Positions 1 to 8,033 of a DNA stretch of 16,688 nucleotides are shown here, in pieces. The position numbers and the translations under genes are program-made. The notes under the pieces were generated by a model. It did no database searches. It saw nothing but the letters and a program-made list of their open reading frames with translations, and had not been told where the DNA came from. The stretch covers positions 1-16,688 of the forward strand of contig JAESSQ010000285.1 in NCBI GenBank assembly GCA_016764035.1, read 5' to 3'. This DNA is from Gammaproteobacteria bacterium. Its GTDB lineage: Bacteria; Pseudomonadota; Gammaproteobacteria; SZUA-229. Numbering within the stretch: the first letter of the stretch is position 1; each line of letters begins with the position of its first letter.

Positions 1-605
1 CAAGGGATAATCGGGTATTCTCTAATTGCTGAGAACGCAGCAATATCTTTTTCCTTACACAGCGCCGGAGGGCGAATCACTACATGTTTTTTATTGTCAC
101 TTAATAATTTAGGCGGCATGGCTTTTAGTTGCGCATTAAAAAACATGTTCAAAAAAAACGTTTCTACTATGTCATCCTGATGGTGACCCAGAGCGATTTT
201 AGTGGCGCCTATTTTTTCCGCAAAAGAATATAAGATGCCTCGTCGCAAACGCGAGCATAAACCACAGGTGGTTTTCCCTTCAGGCGTTTTGTCGATAACG
301 ATACTATATGTATCCTGTTCAATAATGTGATATTCAATACCCAGTGCAGCCAGATAATTTGGCAAAACTTTTTCTGGAAAACCCGGTTGTTTTTGATCAA
401 GATTAACCGCTACTATTTCAAATGCGATGGGCGCTTTCTTTTGCAGCATCATCAACAGCTCTAGCATTACATAGCTATCTTTGCCGCCCGACAGACAAAC
501 CATAACTTTATCGCCGCCTTCAATAATGTGGTAACGCAGAATAGCCTCACCCGTTTTATGCTTCAGTTTTTTTAATAACTTTTTTAAGACGAGCTTATCC
601 TGCAC
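1..605 (-). CDS. ttcA: tRNA 2-thiocytidine biosynthesis protein TtcA (3' part beyond window)
   Basis: TtcA is a cytoplasmic PP-loop ATPase that carries an iron-sulfur cluster and thiolates cytidine 32 of some tRNAs. Numbered from the proposed start, the PP-loop SGGKDS lies at residues 39-44, the cluster ligands C114 and C117 in CGLCSRLRRG, and further on come ALGHHQDD and MPPKL. All match E. coli TtcA with a constant offset of 8 residues. The window ends inside PIIPC, at the codon of the expected third cluster cysteine, so about 200 of roughly 300 residues are present. There is no in-frame ATG before the PP-loop: the frame is closed by TAA just upstream, and the best start is GTG at 605, without a clear ribosome binding site. 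It lies 54 bp after the acyltransferase gene, probably in the same transcript. The identity is secure; the start is not. Confidence 0.93.
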   Translation of the reverse strand, partial: MQDKLVLKKLLKKLKHKTGEAILRYHIIEGGDKVMVCLSGGKDSYVMLELLMMLQKKAPIAFEIVAVNLDQKQPGFPEKVLPNYLAALGIEYHIIEQDTYSIVIDKTPEGKTTCGLCSRLRRGILYSFAEKIGATKIALGHHQDDIVETFFLNMFFNAQLKAMPPKLLSDNKKHVVIRPPALCKEKDIAAFSAIREYPIIP

Positions 606-659
606 AGCTGAGACTGTTCTCGACTTTTCGTCACGCTTGACACAATAACTATTGATTGA

Positions 660-1613
660 TTATTCATAAATGGATGGCTCACCCATAGGGCGTGTTTTGA
701 AATACCTTAATGTCCAAAGGTACTGTACTGGGCAGAAATCGATTACCTGTTCGATGGCTCGATTCATCGCCAATGTATCTTTTTCATCATCGCCACTGGG
801 TATATCCTTAATGGCGGGCAATAACGTAATCGAATAGCGCTTGTTTGCAGCGTCATAACAACTCACACACGGCAACACGACAGCATCGCAGGATTTGGCC
901 AATCGGCCAAGCACAGGAATGGTTGCTTTTTGAACACCATAAAAAGGAACAAAAATAGAAGCTTTTCGCCCCAGGTCCTCATCCGCCAGATAGACCAGTA
1001 CTTTCCCAGCACGTGTCTCGCGTATCAACGGCCTTAATCCATCTTCTCGAGTAAATAACTGCACGCCATGCTTTTGCCCAAAACGCATGCGACCCTTTGC
1101 TACTAACCAGTCGATAACCGGGTTTCTCATAGACTTAAATGGACCGTTTATTTCTTGTTCAAGCGTAACAGCCGTCACGGCAAACTCTAAGCCGACACTG
1201 TGCACCAGCATGATGATGATATTTTTACCTTCTGACTGATACTTCGCGACTTTATCAAACCCTGTCATCGAAAGTTTCTTTCTGACAATACTGGCCGGAC
1301 GCCACCACAAGAGAAAGTAGTGCATTAAACTTCGATATTGCACCCGAAAATGCTCGCCAACCATGCTTTCAATTTCTGACTCATTTTGCTCAGGAAAACA
1401 TATGGTGAGATTTTTTTTGACGATGTTAAACCGTTTGCGATTCTTGCTTGCGACAAAATCACCTAAGCGACAGGCCAACCAGTCAGTGGTCAACATTGGT
1501 AGCAGTGTGATGATAAAAAAAGCCAACAAACCCAACCAGGTCAACCAGCAACGCGGATGCAAGAGCGCCAATCGAAAACGGTATCTATCGGTATTTAAAG
1601 CTCTGGTATTCAT
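660..1613 (-). CDS. Lipid A biosynthesis late acyltransferase, LpxL/LpxM (HtrB/MsbB) family
   Basis: This 317-residue inner-membrane protein belongs to the family that adds secondary lauroyl or myristoyl chains to Kdo2-lipid A from acyl-ACP. The family N-terminus LLHPRCWLTWLGLL leads into one membrane segment at about residues 24-42. The catalytic HX4(D/E) motif is H138-E143 (HSVGLE). RNPVIDWL follows at 163-170, the LADEDLG stretch at 209-215, and KTRPMGEPSIYE closes the protein. The N-terminus reads like LpxL, but the second half (EDGLRPLIRETRAG, KATIPVLGRLAKSC) resembles E. coli LpxM more, so the chain and position specificity cannot be settled. It starts 11 bp after the trkH stop with no clear Shine-Dalgarno sequence, which suggests translational coupling. 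The family call is firm; LpxL versus LpxM is open. Confidence 0.93.
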   Translation of the reverse strand: MNTRALNTDRYRFRLALLHPRCWLTWLGLLAFFIITLLPMLTTDWLACRLGDFVASKNRKRFNIVKKNLTICFPEQNESEIESMVGEHFRVQYRSLMHYFLLWWRPASIVRKKLSMTGFDKVAKYQSEGKNIIIMLVHSVGLEFAVTAVTLEQEINGPFKSMRNPVIDWLVAKGRMRFGQKHGVQLFTREDGLRPLIRETRAGKVLVYLADEDLGRKASIFVPFYGVQKATIPVLGRLAKSCDAVVLPCVSCYDAANKRYSITLLPAIKDIPSGDDEKDTLAMNRAIEQVIDFCPVQYLWTLRYFKTRPMGEPSIYE

Positions 1614-1624
1614 AAAAAATAGAG

Positions 1625-3076
1625 TTACTTACGCCAAAACGCTGGCATCAGCAACACTAACAAGGTAAATATTTCAAGGCGACCAAGCATCATGGAAAAA
1701 CATAATAACAACTTGTTGAAATCTGAAAGACTTGCATAATTAGCACTAACCTCACCAAGCCCCGGCCCCAGATTATTCATGGTCGCTGCCACGGCTGAAA
1801 AAGCTGTAACCTGATCCAGTCCATTAAACATTAGCACCAGCATAATCAATGCAAACAATGCCACGTAGGCCGCAAAAAAACCCCAGACGGCATCGATAAT
1901 AGAATTCTTCACCGGCTGCTTACCAATTTTAACTGTGACATGCGCACTCGGGTGTATCAGCCGCATAATTTCTCGCTGACCCTGCTTTATCAACAGCAAC
2001 ACTCTAATCACCTTCATACCGCCTCCCGTTGAGCCAGCACAACCACCTATAAAACTTGCGAACAATAAAAGCACCGGGATAAAAACCGGCCAACTTGCAT
2101 AATCGGCAGTAACAAAACCGGTGGTTGTAGCAATTGATATGGCTTGAAAAGTCGCCTCACGAAACGCTGTCCAAAAATCATGATTAGCCGACTGGCTATA
2201 CAAGGCATATACACTCAGCGACGAAATTATTATCAATAAACTAGCGTACAAGACAAATTCTGAGTCTCTAAGATAAGGCATCAACGTTTTTGAACGTGCA
2301 ACGGAAAAGTGTAAAGCAAAATTTACTGCACCTAAAAACATAAAAACCATGGCAATAATTTCTATCGTTTGACTATTAAAATAAGCCATACTGGCATCGT
2401 GAGTCGAAAAACCGCCGATAGCCACCGTTGAAAAACTATGAGCAACGGCATCAAACAAACTCATTCCGGCTACCCAGTACGCCGCCGCACAGGCAACCGT
2501 TAAACCAAAATAAATATACCAAAGCGCTTTTGCGGTTTCTGCAATACGCGGCGTCAATTTACTGCCTTTTGCTGGACCAGGTGCTTCGGCTTTATATAAC
2601 TGCATGCCACCGATACCTAGCATTGGCATGACAGCAACCGCCAATACGATAATACCCATGCCGCCCAGCCACTGTAACTCCTGGCGATAAAACAAAATAC
2701 TATGCGGTAAAGCATCTAGCCCCACTAGCACGGTAGCACCCGTGGTGGTTAAACCTGAAATCGACTCAAACAATGCATCAGGAATACTAATAGCTAAACT
2801 TTCGTACAGATAAAAAGGCAACGCACCGGCAAAACCTAAAACCATCCAGAATAAGACCACGACAACAAAACCATCTCGCAATCGCAGATCACTTTTAGTG
2901 TTTTTTACCGGTAAAAATAATAAGAAGCCAACAGTTAAGAGAAGCAGGTAGCTATAAAAAAATGCCTGTGCAGCATCTTCCTGATAAAGAAGGTCAATAC
3001 AAATAGGTGGCAATAACGTAAAGCTGAACAGCATTAAAAACTGCCCCATAATGCGCTGTATGATCGCTGTGTGCAT
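1625..3076 (-). CDS. trkH: Trk potassium uptake system membrane subunit TrkH
   Basis: TrkH is the ion-conducting inner-membrane subunit of the constitutive Trk potassium importer and is gated by TrkA. At 483 residues it has the usual length. The fourfold M1-P-M2 architecture is visible through four pore-loop filters: TTTGATV at about 110-116, TVAIGGFST at 217-225, TTTGFVTA at 317-324 and MNNLGPGLG at 433-441. GCAGSTGGGMKV at 345-356 is the family's conserved stretch before the last repeat. Hydrophobic segments alternate through the whole protein. It starts 6 bp after trkA, so the two partner subunits are almost certainly co-translated. Nothing appears missing. In E. coli trkH lies apart from trkA; adjacency is common in other gammaproteobacteria. 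Confidence 0.97.
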   Translation of the reverse strand: MHTAIIQRIMGQFLMLFSFTLLPPICIDLLYQEDAAQAFFYSYLLLLTVGFLLFLPVKNTKSDLRLRDGFVVVVLFWMVLGFAGALPFYLYESLAISIPDALFESISGLTTTGATVLVGLDALPHSILFYRQELQWLGGMGIIVLAVAVMPMLGIGGMQLYKAEAPGPAKGSKLTPRIAETAKALWYIYFGLTVACAAAYWVAGMSLFDAVAHSFSTVAIGGFSTHDASMAYFNSQTIEIIAMVFMFLGAVNFALHFSVARSKTLMPYLRDSEFVLYASLLIIISSLSVYALYSQSANHDFWTAFREATFQAISIATTTGFVTADYASWPVFIPVLLLFASFIGGCAGSTGGGMKVIRVLLLIKQGQREIMRLIHPSAHVTVKIGKQPVKNSIIDAVWGFFAAYVALFALIMLVLMFNGLDQVTAFSAVAATMNNLGPGLGEVSANYASLSDFNKLLLCFSMMLGRLEIFTLLVLLMPAFWRK

Positions 3077-3082
3077 AGCTAC

Positions 3083-4459
3083 CTAGAAAAACGACACGCC
3101 AACTTGAAACAGCTTTTCAACGGCATGGAATTTACTTTTATCCAGTAAAAACAAAATGAGATGATCTTCATTCTCGATAACGATATCATGATGTGCCATC
3201 AATACTTCGTCACCGCGAATAATGGCGCCTACGGTTGTACCTGTCGGCAAGTCAAGCTGCTCTACCGTTTTACCTACAACTTTATGATTTGCACTATCAC
3301 CATGCGCGATAGCTTCAATGGCTTCCGCCGCGCCGCCTCGCAATGAATGTACAGCCACCACATCACCACGACGCACATGTGCCAACAGCGCACTTATCGT
3401 GATTTGTTGTGGCGAAATAGCAACATCAATAGTGCCCTCACTTTCCATTAGATCAATATAAGCATGACGATTAATGATGGACATTACTTTTCGTGTACCC
3501 AATCGTTTAACTAACATTGAAGATAAAATATTAGCCTCATCATCATTCGTTAACGCACAAAAAACATCCATCTGATCGACGTTTTCTTCAAGCAACAAAT
3601 CTTCATCTGCGGCATCACCATGTAAAACAATGGTATTACTTAAATCGCGAGACATCTCTTCGATACGCTTTAAATTACGATCGATAATCTTTACATTGTA
3701 TTTTTTGTCCAGTGCTTTTGCCAGGCGTTTACCGATATTGCCACCGCCTGCCAACATAATACGTTTGATAGGTTTATCCAGTGTTCGTAACTCTGCCATC
3801 ACTGCACGGATATCTTTTTTTGCCGCGATAAAAAAAACCTCATCGTCCGCTTCGATCACCTGATGGCCGTCAGGTACGATACCTTTACCACGGCGAAAGA
3901 TGGCCGCCACACGCGAATCAACGCCTGGCATATGCTTTTTTAAATCTGCAATTTCATGGCCAACAAGTGGCCCACCATAATAAGCTTTTACGCCAAGCAT
4001 GCGAGCGCGACCGCCAGCAAAGTCCAGTACCTGAAACGCCCCTGGGTACTCAATCAAACGTTGAATATGTTTTGCGACTAATTGTTCAGGACTGATTAAA
4101 ACGTCGATGGGTAAAACATTATTATTAAACAGTTCTTCATACTTTAAATATTCGTCAGACCGAACACGGGCGATTTTGGTAGGCGTATGAAACATGCTAT
4201 GCGCAATCTGACAAGCAACAATGTTGGTCTCGTCACTGTTAGTTACAGCAAGCAACATATCGGCGTCACTGATACCGGCTTTTTTTAATACATCCGGATG
4301 AGACGCATGACCAACAACGGTTTGTATATCGAGACGATCGCTTAAATCATGCAGCAGTTCAGCATTGATATCGACCAGCGTTATGTCATTAGCTTCCGAA
4401 GCTAAAGTTTCCGCTACATTTGCTCCGACCTGACCTGCGCCTAAAATAATTATATTCAT
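3083..4459 (-). CDS. trkA: Trk potassium uptake system NAD-binding regulator TrkA
   Basis: TrkA is the peripheral cytoplasmic gating ring of the Trk transporter, binding NAD(H) and ATP/ADP. The 458-residue protein has the full tandem RCK layout: a first Rossmann domain with GAGQVG at 7-12 and the acidic end of strand 2 at D30, a TrkA-C domain around 145-225, a second Rossmann domain with GGGNIG at 238-243 and D260, and a second TrkA-C domain to the end (VGAIIRGDEVL, HLILFLL). This matches E. coli TrkA in length and order. It follows the repeat-bearing gap after rsmB and directly precedes trkH. The ribosome binding site upstream of the ATG is weak. The gap before it could carry its own promoter, but no convincing one was identified. 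Confidence 0.97.
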   Translation of the reverse strand: MNIIILGAGQVGANVAETLASEANDITLVDINAELLHDLSDRLDIQTVVGHASHPDVLKKAGISDADMLLAVTNSDETNIVACQIAHSMFHTPTKIARVRSDEYLKYEELFNNNVLPIDVLISPEQLVAKHIQRLIEYPGAFQVLDFAGGRARMLGVKAYYGGPLVGHEIADLKKHMPGVDSRVAAIFRRGKGIVPDGHQVIEADDEVFFIAAKKDIRAVMAELRTLDKPIKRIMLAGGGNIGKRLAKALDKKYNVKIIDRNLKRIEEMSRDLSNTIVLHGDAADEDLLLEENVDQMDVFCALTNDDEANILSSMLVKRLGTRKVMSIINRHAYIDLMESEGTIDVAISPQQITISALLAHVRRGDVVAVHSLRGGAAEAIEAIAHGDSANHKVVGKTVEQLDLPTGTTVGAIIRGDEVLMAHHDIVIENEDHLILFLLDKSKFHAVEKLFQVGVSFF

Positions 4460-4532
4460 GGCTAGTCGCTTTTAAGAAAACACGCAATTTTTCATAGGCC
4501 GAAGTTTACGCTTAAAGAAAAAACATTTCATT

Positions 4533-4736
4533 CTTATCTCCATGGATGGAGTATATGCTGAAAATTGTCTGGAACAATTTCAGTGCATCTCCATGGATGG
4601 AGTATATGCTGAAAATTGTCTGGAACAATTTCAGTGCATCTCCATGGATGGAGTGTATGCTGAAAATTGTCTGGAACAATTTCAGTGCATCGCCAAGGGT
4701 GAAATACATATTGATTATTGCCTGGAGTAATGTCAG
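4533..4736. repeat. Four tandem 51-bp repeats with an internal stem-loop
   Basis: These repeats fill most of the 352-bp gap between rsmB and trkA. In phase with TGCATC the units are 4533-4583, 4584-4634, 4635-4685 and 4686-4736. Unit 1 differs from unit 2 only within its first few bases (CTTATC in place of TGCATC). Unit 3 has one substitution, at 4655. Unit 4 has exactly the same length but 14 mismatches (37 of 51 identical). Each of units 1-3 holds a palindrome, CTCCATGGATGGAG, and a hairpin of ten base pairs with one bulged A and a CTGGA loop. The hairpins lie at 4558-4583, 4609-4634, 4660-4685 and, with compensating changes, 4711-4736. No T-run follows, so these are not ordinary terminators, and there are no unique spacers. 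I do not recognise the family. The flanks (4460-4532 and 4737-4811) show nothing else. Confidence 0.93.
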
Positions 4737-4811
4737 TAATCGCCGTGAATGTACTGCATCAAATGACACCATACTTTTCAAACTCAGCGAAAAGCACTAG
4801 CCAACCAACGT

Positions 4812-6209
4812 TTACAACCTCTTTTTAATACGGCAAAAATAAAACCCATCAGCATCATGCTCACCGGGTAATAACTGCCGCCCAAAATCACACGCCCTTC
4901 CCCAGCCAGCATCTATTACAATCTCGACAGCATCATTATTTTGCGACAGAAAGTTTTTTATCTGATGTTGATTTTCATCTTTAAAAACGGAACAAGTCAC
5001 ATAAAGCAGCTCACCTTCTGGCGCAAGCATGTGCCATGCTGATGACAATATCTCTGACTGCAACGCCACCAATGTTGCTACATCTGTGTCACGACGTAGC
5101 GTTTTAATGTCTGGATGACGACGAATCACGCCACTGGCAGAACATGGTGCGTCGATAAGTATTCGATCGAACTGCACACCATTCCACCATTGCTTGTATG
5201 CACAGGAATCAGCCACAATTAATTCGACCCTGGACGCAAGCTTAAGACGTTGCAGATTCTCACGCACACGTAACATTCTTTTTTCTTCAAGCTCAACAAC
5301 TGTTAACGCGTCCATCGCCGAATGCCGCTCGAGAAGATGGCAAGTTTTGCCCCCAGGCGCAGCACATAAATCTAACACCCGATTATCTGCCGTTACATTC
5401 AGTAAAGCTGCTGCCAATTGCGCGCCTACGTCTTGCACGGAAACGGTACCATTTTCAAAACCTGGCAAGGTGCGTACATCGAGACCAGCATGCAGTTTTA
5501 ATGCATGGTCAACACCAGATAAGGCAGTAATATCCGATGCAATATCACTTTCTGCAAGTAATGCTTGATATTGCTCAGCACTGTATTGCAGCGCATTCAC
5601 TCGCAACCAGAATGCAGGGCGCTGATTATTGGCTTCTAGAATTTGCTTCCAGTCTTTCGGCCAATCAGCTTTTGTTTTTTCCAATATCCAGCGCGGGTGC
5701 GAATAGATGGCTTGACCATCTCGAATAGACGCCACCAGCTTTTCTTGTTCACGCACGAATCGGCGCAACACCGCATTGACTAATCCTGCCGCCCATTTTT
5801 TACCGGGTCTTTTGCCATCGGGCAATCTCACCAATTCAACCGCGTCATTAATAATGGCGTAGTCTGGCGCCCGACACTCTTTTATCTCATACAAGGCCAG
5901 CCATAAAACCAGCTGCACATCAAAATCCTTAGGCCTTAGTGTTTTTTCCATTAGCAACGAGGTAAACGCCTCTAATTGCCAACGCCAACGTAATACGCCG
6001 TTGACTATCTCATTGGCCAGACCGCGATCTCTCGCATCATCAAGTTTATCGATGGTTTGAGCTTGCACGGCCGACAATGATCTACCATTAAAAACCTGTA
6101 TTAATGTTTTTAACGCCGTTAGCCTTGCTGCGCTAACGCTTGTCTTTTTAGCATGACGCTTAGACGACTTCTTGATGGCGCGAGCACTTTTGTCAGATGC
6201 GTTATTCAT
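4812..6209 (-). CDS. rsmB: 16S rRNA (cytosine-967-C5)-methyltransferase RsmB
   Basis: RsmB (Sun, Fmu) uses S-adenosylmethionine to methylate C967 of 16S rRNA in the cytoplasm. Residues 1-25 are a very basic, lysine-rich extension, residues about 28-165 form the NusB-like RNA-binding domain, and the rest is the RsmB/NOP methyltransferase. Visible motifs are VLDLCAAPGGKT (278-289, cofactor loop), DAPCSASGVIRRHPDIK (354-370, with C356) and YVTCSVF (403-409, with C406 as the expected nucleophile). At 465 residues it is longer than E. coli RsmB (429), mostly because of the basic N-terminus. Its ATG lies 4 bp after the fmt stop, an arrangement typical of the conserved def-fmt-rsmB operon. Both catalytic cysteines are present, so it should be active. 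Confidence 0.97.
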   Translation of the reverse strand: MNNASDKSARAIKKSSKRHAKKTSVSAARLTALKTLIQVFNGRSLSAVQAQTIDKLDDARDRGLANEIVNGVLRWRWQLEAFTSLLMEKTLRPKDFDVQLVLWLALYEIKECRAPDYAIINDAVELVRLPDGKRPGKKWAAGLVNAVLRRFVREQEKLVASIRDGQAIYSHPRWILEKTKADWPKDWKQILEANNQRPAFWLRVNALQYSAEQYQALLAESDIASDITALSGVDHALKLHAGLDVRTLPGFENGTVSVQDVGAQLAAALLNVTADNRVLDLCAAPGGKTCHLLERHSAMDALTVVELEEKRMLRVRENLQRLKLASRVELIVADSCAYKQWWNGVQFDRILIDAPCSASGVIRRHPDIKTLRRDTDVATLVALQSEILSSAWHMLAPEGELLYVTCSVFKDENQHQIKNFLSQNNDAVEIVIDAGWGRACDFGRQLLPGEHDADGFYFCRIKKRL

Positions 6210-6213
6210 AACA

Positions 6214-7173
6214 TCACGTTAAAATTTGATGCAGTAATGTGTTTGCATTTAAAAAATATGCCACTGGCATTCGCCGTTTTCCTTCGGCCTGTAAGTGCTT
6301 AATTCGAAGCACGCCGCTGCCTGTCACCACATCAATCCCCTGCGCCGATTCAGCAATAATTTCGCCCGGCATGGTATTAGCCGCTAGATTTGCATCAACA
6401 AGAACCTCGGCCATCCATAGCCGCAACTTTAAAGGCTTGGCTTTCTTTAGGTAGGTACAGTACGCCACTGGCCATGCGTTGTATGCTCTTATGGCACGGT
6501 TAATTTCTTCAGCCGATAACGACCAGTTTATCTTCGCTTCCGACTTATCCAACTTGGAGGCATAACAGGCAGCTGCATTGTTTTGTTTTTCGTTATCTTG
6601 CGTTTGATCCGCTATCGCAGGCAATACCGATAACGGCGTTTTTGCACCTAACACCATCAACGTATCATGCAAGCTTGACCCGGTATCACTATCACTTATC
6701 TCACACTCAGCAACCGCCAGCATATCACCTGTATCCAGGCCTTCATCCATCTGCATTATAGTGATGCCTGTTTTGTTATCACCGGCTAAAATTGCACGCT
6801 GTATGGGTGCAGCGCCACGCCAACGCGGCAACAACGAGGCATGTATATTTATGCAACCCAAACGAGGCGCTTGCAAAACCGCTGGCGGCAGTAACAAACC
6901 ATAGGCCGTAACAATCATCAGATCGGCGGCCAATGCTTTTAATTGTGCCTGTGCCTGTTCGTCTTTTAATGAAGCTGGTTGAAAAACAGAAATATCATAT
7001 TCCAATGCTTTTTCTTTAACCGGTGACGCCTGCATACCTCGGCCTCGACCTGCCGGGCGGTCCGGTTGTGTATACACGGCAACCACATCATACGAAGATG
7101 ATATTAACGCTTGCAGCGCAGCAACAGAAAAAGCCGGCGTGCCGGCATAAATAATACGCAAAGGCTTATTCAT
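6214..7173 (-). CDS. fmt: Methionyl-tRNA formyltransferase
   Basis: Fmt transfers a formyl group from 10-formyltetrahydrofolate to Met-tRNAfMet, making the initiator tRNA of bacterial translation. The 319-residue protein shows the nucleotide-like fold start YAGTPAFSVAAL at 9-20, the folate-binding and catalytic stretch CINIHASLLPRWRGAAPI at 107-124, and MDEGLDTGDM at 142-151. The catalytic triad is N109, H111 and D147, each three residues later than in E. coli (N106, H108, D144). The C-terminal tRNA-binding beta-barrel domain occupies roughly 210-319. It lies 71 bp after def and 4 bp before rsmB. No unusual substitution was seen. Confidence 0.98.
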   Translation of the reverse strand: MNKPLRIIYAGTPAFSVAALQALISSSYDVVAVYTQPDRPAGRGRGMQASPVKEKALEYDISVFQPASLKDEQAQAQLKALAADLMIVTAYGLLLPPAVLQAPRLGCINIHASLLPRWRGAAPIQRAILAGDNKTGITIMQMDEGLDTGDMLAVAECEISDSDTGSSLHDTLMVLGAKTPLSVLPAIADQTQDNEKQNNAAACYASKLDKSEAKINWSLSAEEINRAIRAYNAWPVAYCTYLKKAKPLKLRLWMAEVLVDANLAANTMPGEIIAESAQGIDVVTGSGVLRIKHLQAEGKRRMPVAYFLNANTLLHQILT

Positions 7174-7244
7174 TTTTTAAAAGTAATCAATGGTCGTAAG
7201 TAGTCGTTAGAAATTTATATGTAAACCCATGACAACATCATAGA

Positions 7245-7760
7245 TTAACCAAGCGCACGTTGTTCTTCACGCATGTTTTTAAGCAGGCGTTTTTTCAAAC
7301 GCTGAAGTTTTAATGGCGATAAATAATCGACAAACAGCTTACCTACTAGATGATCCATTTCATGCTGAATACACACCGCCAGCATTTCATCGGCCTGCAG
7401 GGTGAATTCATCTCCATTTTGATCCATCGCTTTAACCGTGACCTTTGCAGCACGCTGAACGGTTTCATATATTTCGGGCACCGACAAACATCCCTCATCA
7501 CTACTTTCACTGCCTTCTTCAGCGATGATAACCGGGTTGATCAGACACAGGGGTTGATCTTTATGCTCGGACACATCGATAACGATCACCTGCTTATGCA
7601 CATTAACCTGGGTCGCAGCCAAACCTATACCCGGTGCGACATACATGGTTTCAAACATGTCATCCACCAGTTTTTTGATGTCATCATCCACCTTTTTCAC
7701 GGGTTTAGCTATGGTTCGAAGACGTTTATCTGGGTAATATATTATATCGAGTATTGCCAT
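7245..7760 (-). CDS. def: Peptide deformylase
   Basis: Def removes the formyl group from the N-terminal methionine of nascent proteins, acting at the ribosome after Fmt has formylated the initiator tRNA. All three signature motifs of a type I enzyme are present in this 171-residue protein: GIGLAATQ at 44-51, EGCLS at 89-93 with metal ligand C91, and QHEMDH at 132-137 with ligands H133 and H137 and catalytic E134. These align one residue later than in E. coli. It is the first gene of the minus-strand block, so the operon promoter should lie in the divergent gap at 7761-8033. The tail is basic and helical, as usual. Confidence 0.98.
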   Translation of the reverse strand: MAILDIIYYPDKRLRTIAKPVKKVDDDIKKLVDDMFETMYVAPGIGLAATQVNVHKQVIVIDVSEHKDQPLCLINPVIIAEEGSESSDEGCLSVPEIYETVQRAAKVTVKAMDQNGDEFTLQADEMLAVCIQHEMDHLVGKLFVDYLSPLKLQRLKKRLLKNMREEQRALG

Positions 7761-7833
7761 AAAATCTTTTAATCTTGACTGAGGGCATTAATAAAAAACC
7801 AATCTATATTTCAGCCGATAATGTTAGTTGAAA

Positions 7834-7852
7834 ACGTGACCAATTGGCACGT
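7834..7852. promoter_or_regulatory. Candidate operator dyad in the divergent gap
   Basis: In the 273-bp gap between def and the LysM gene, ACGTG and CACGT form perfect 5-bp inverted arms separated by nine bases. The centre contains the self-complementary CCAATTGG, offset by half a base from the outer dyad. It overlaps the proposed plus-strand -35 element. Shape and position suit a dimeric regulator or shared control of both blocks, but no known consensus was matched. Confidence 0.3.
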
Positions 7853-7874
7853 CTATTATTATTTCTGCTACACT
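7844..7874 (+). promoter_or_regulatory. Candidate sigma-70 promoter for the LysM-dprA block
   Basis: TTGGCA at 7844-7849 is followed after 19 bp by TACACT at 7869-7874, preceded by TG one base upstream (TGCTACACT), as in an extended -10 element. The spacing is longer than the preferred 17 bp, which the extended -10 could tolerate. The rest of the gap up to the start at 8034 is A-rich and shows no better candidate. This would give a leader of about 150 nucleotides. Confidence 0.28.
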
Positions 7875-8033
7875 CATTGAAAAACTTAACTTGCTCTTAG
7901 CATCAAGCGCAATCGAAGTTTATCTACTAAATTTATTAAAAATAGTAAAAACTCACTGCCCATTTAACAACAAAAACAACCTAAAATAATGTACGGACAC
8001 CAAGGGCAGAAAACCCGGGGAATAAAAATAAAA

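Noticed and set aside
1363..1668. Plus-strand 101-residue frame over the acyltransferase N-terminus
   Set aside because: It is antisense to a well-supported membrane protein gene and has no recognisable domain.
4542..4730. Plus-strand frame with a 17-residue repeat (MDGVYAENCLEQFQCIS) and an overlapping frame 4546-4800
   Set aside because: It is the same period artefact. Only 3 of 14 differences in the fourth unit fall at third positions, the opposite of coding constraint, and a second frame is equally open.
4533..4736. CRISPR array
   Set aside because: The 51-bp units abut directly with no unique spacers, the count is only four, and no cas genes are nearby.
4512..4781. Minus-strand 89-codon frame through the tandem repeats, in operon direction
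   Set aside because: The 51-bp period is a multiple of three, so any stop-free unit creates a repetitive frame. Substitutions in the diverged unit are not concentrated at third positions, and no ribosome binding site or family resemblance was seen.
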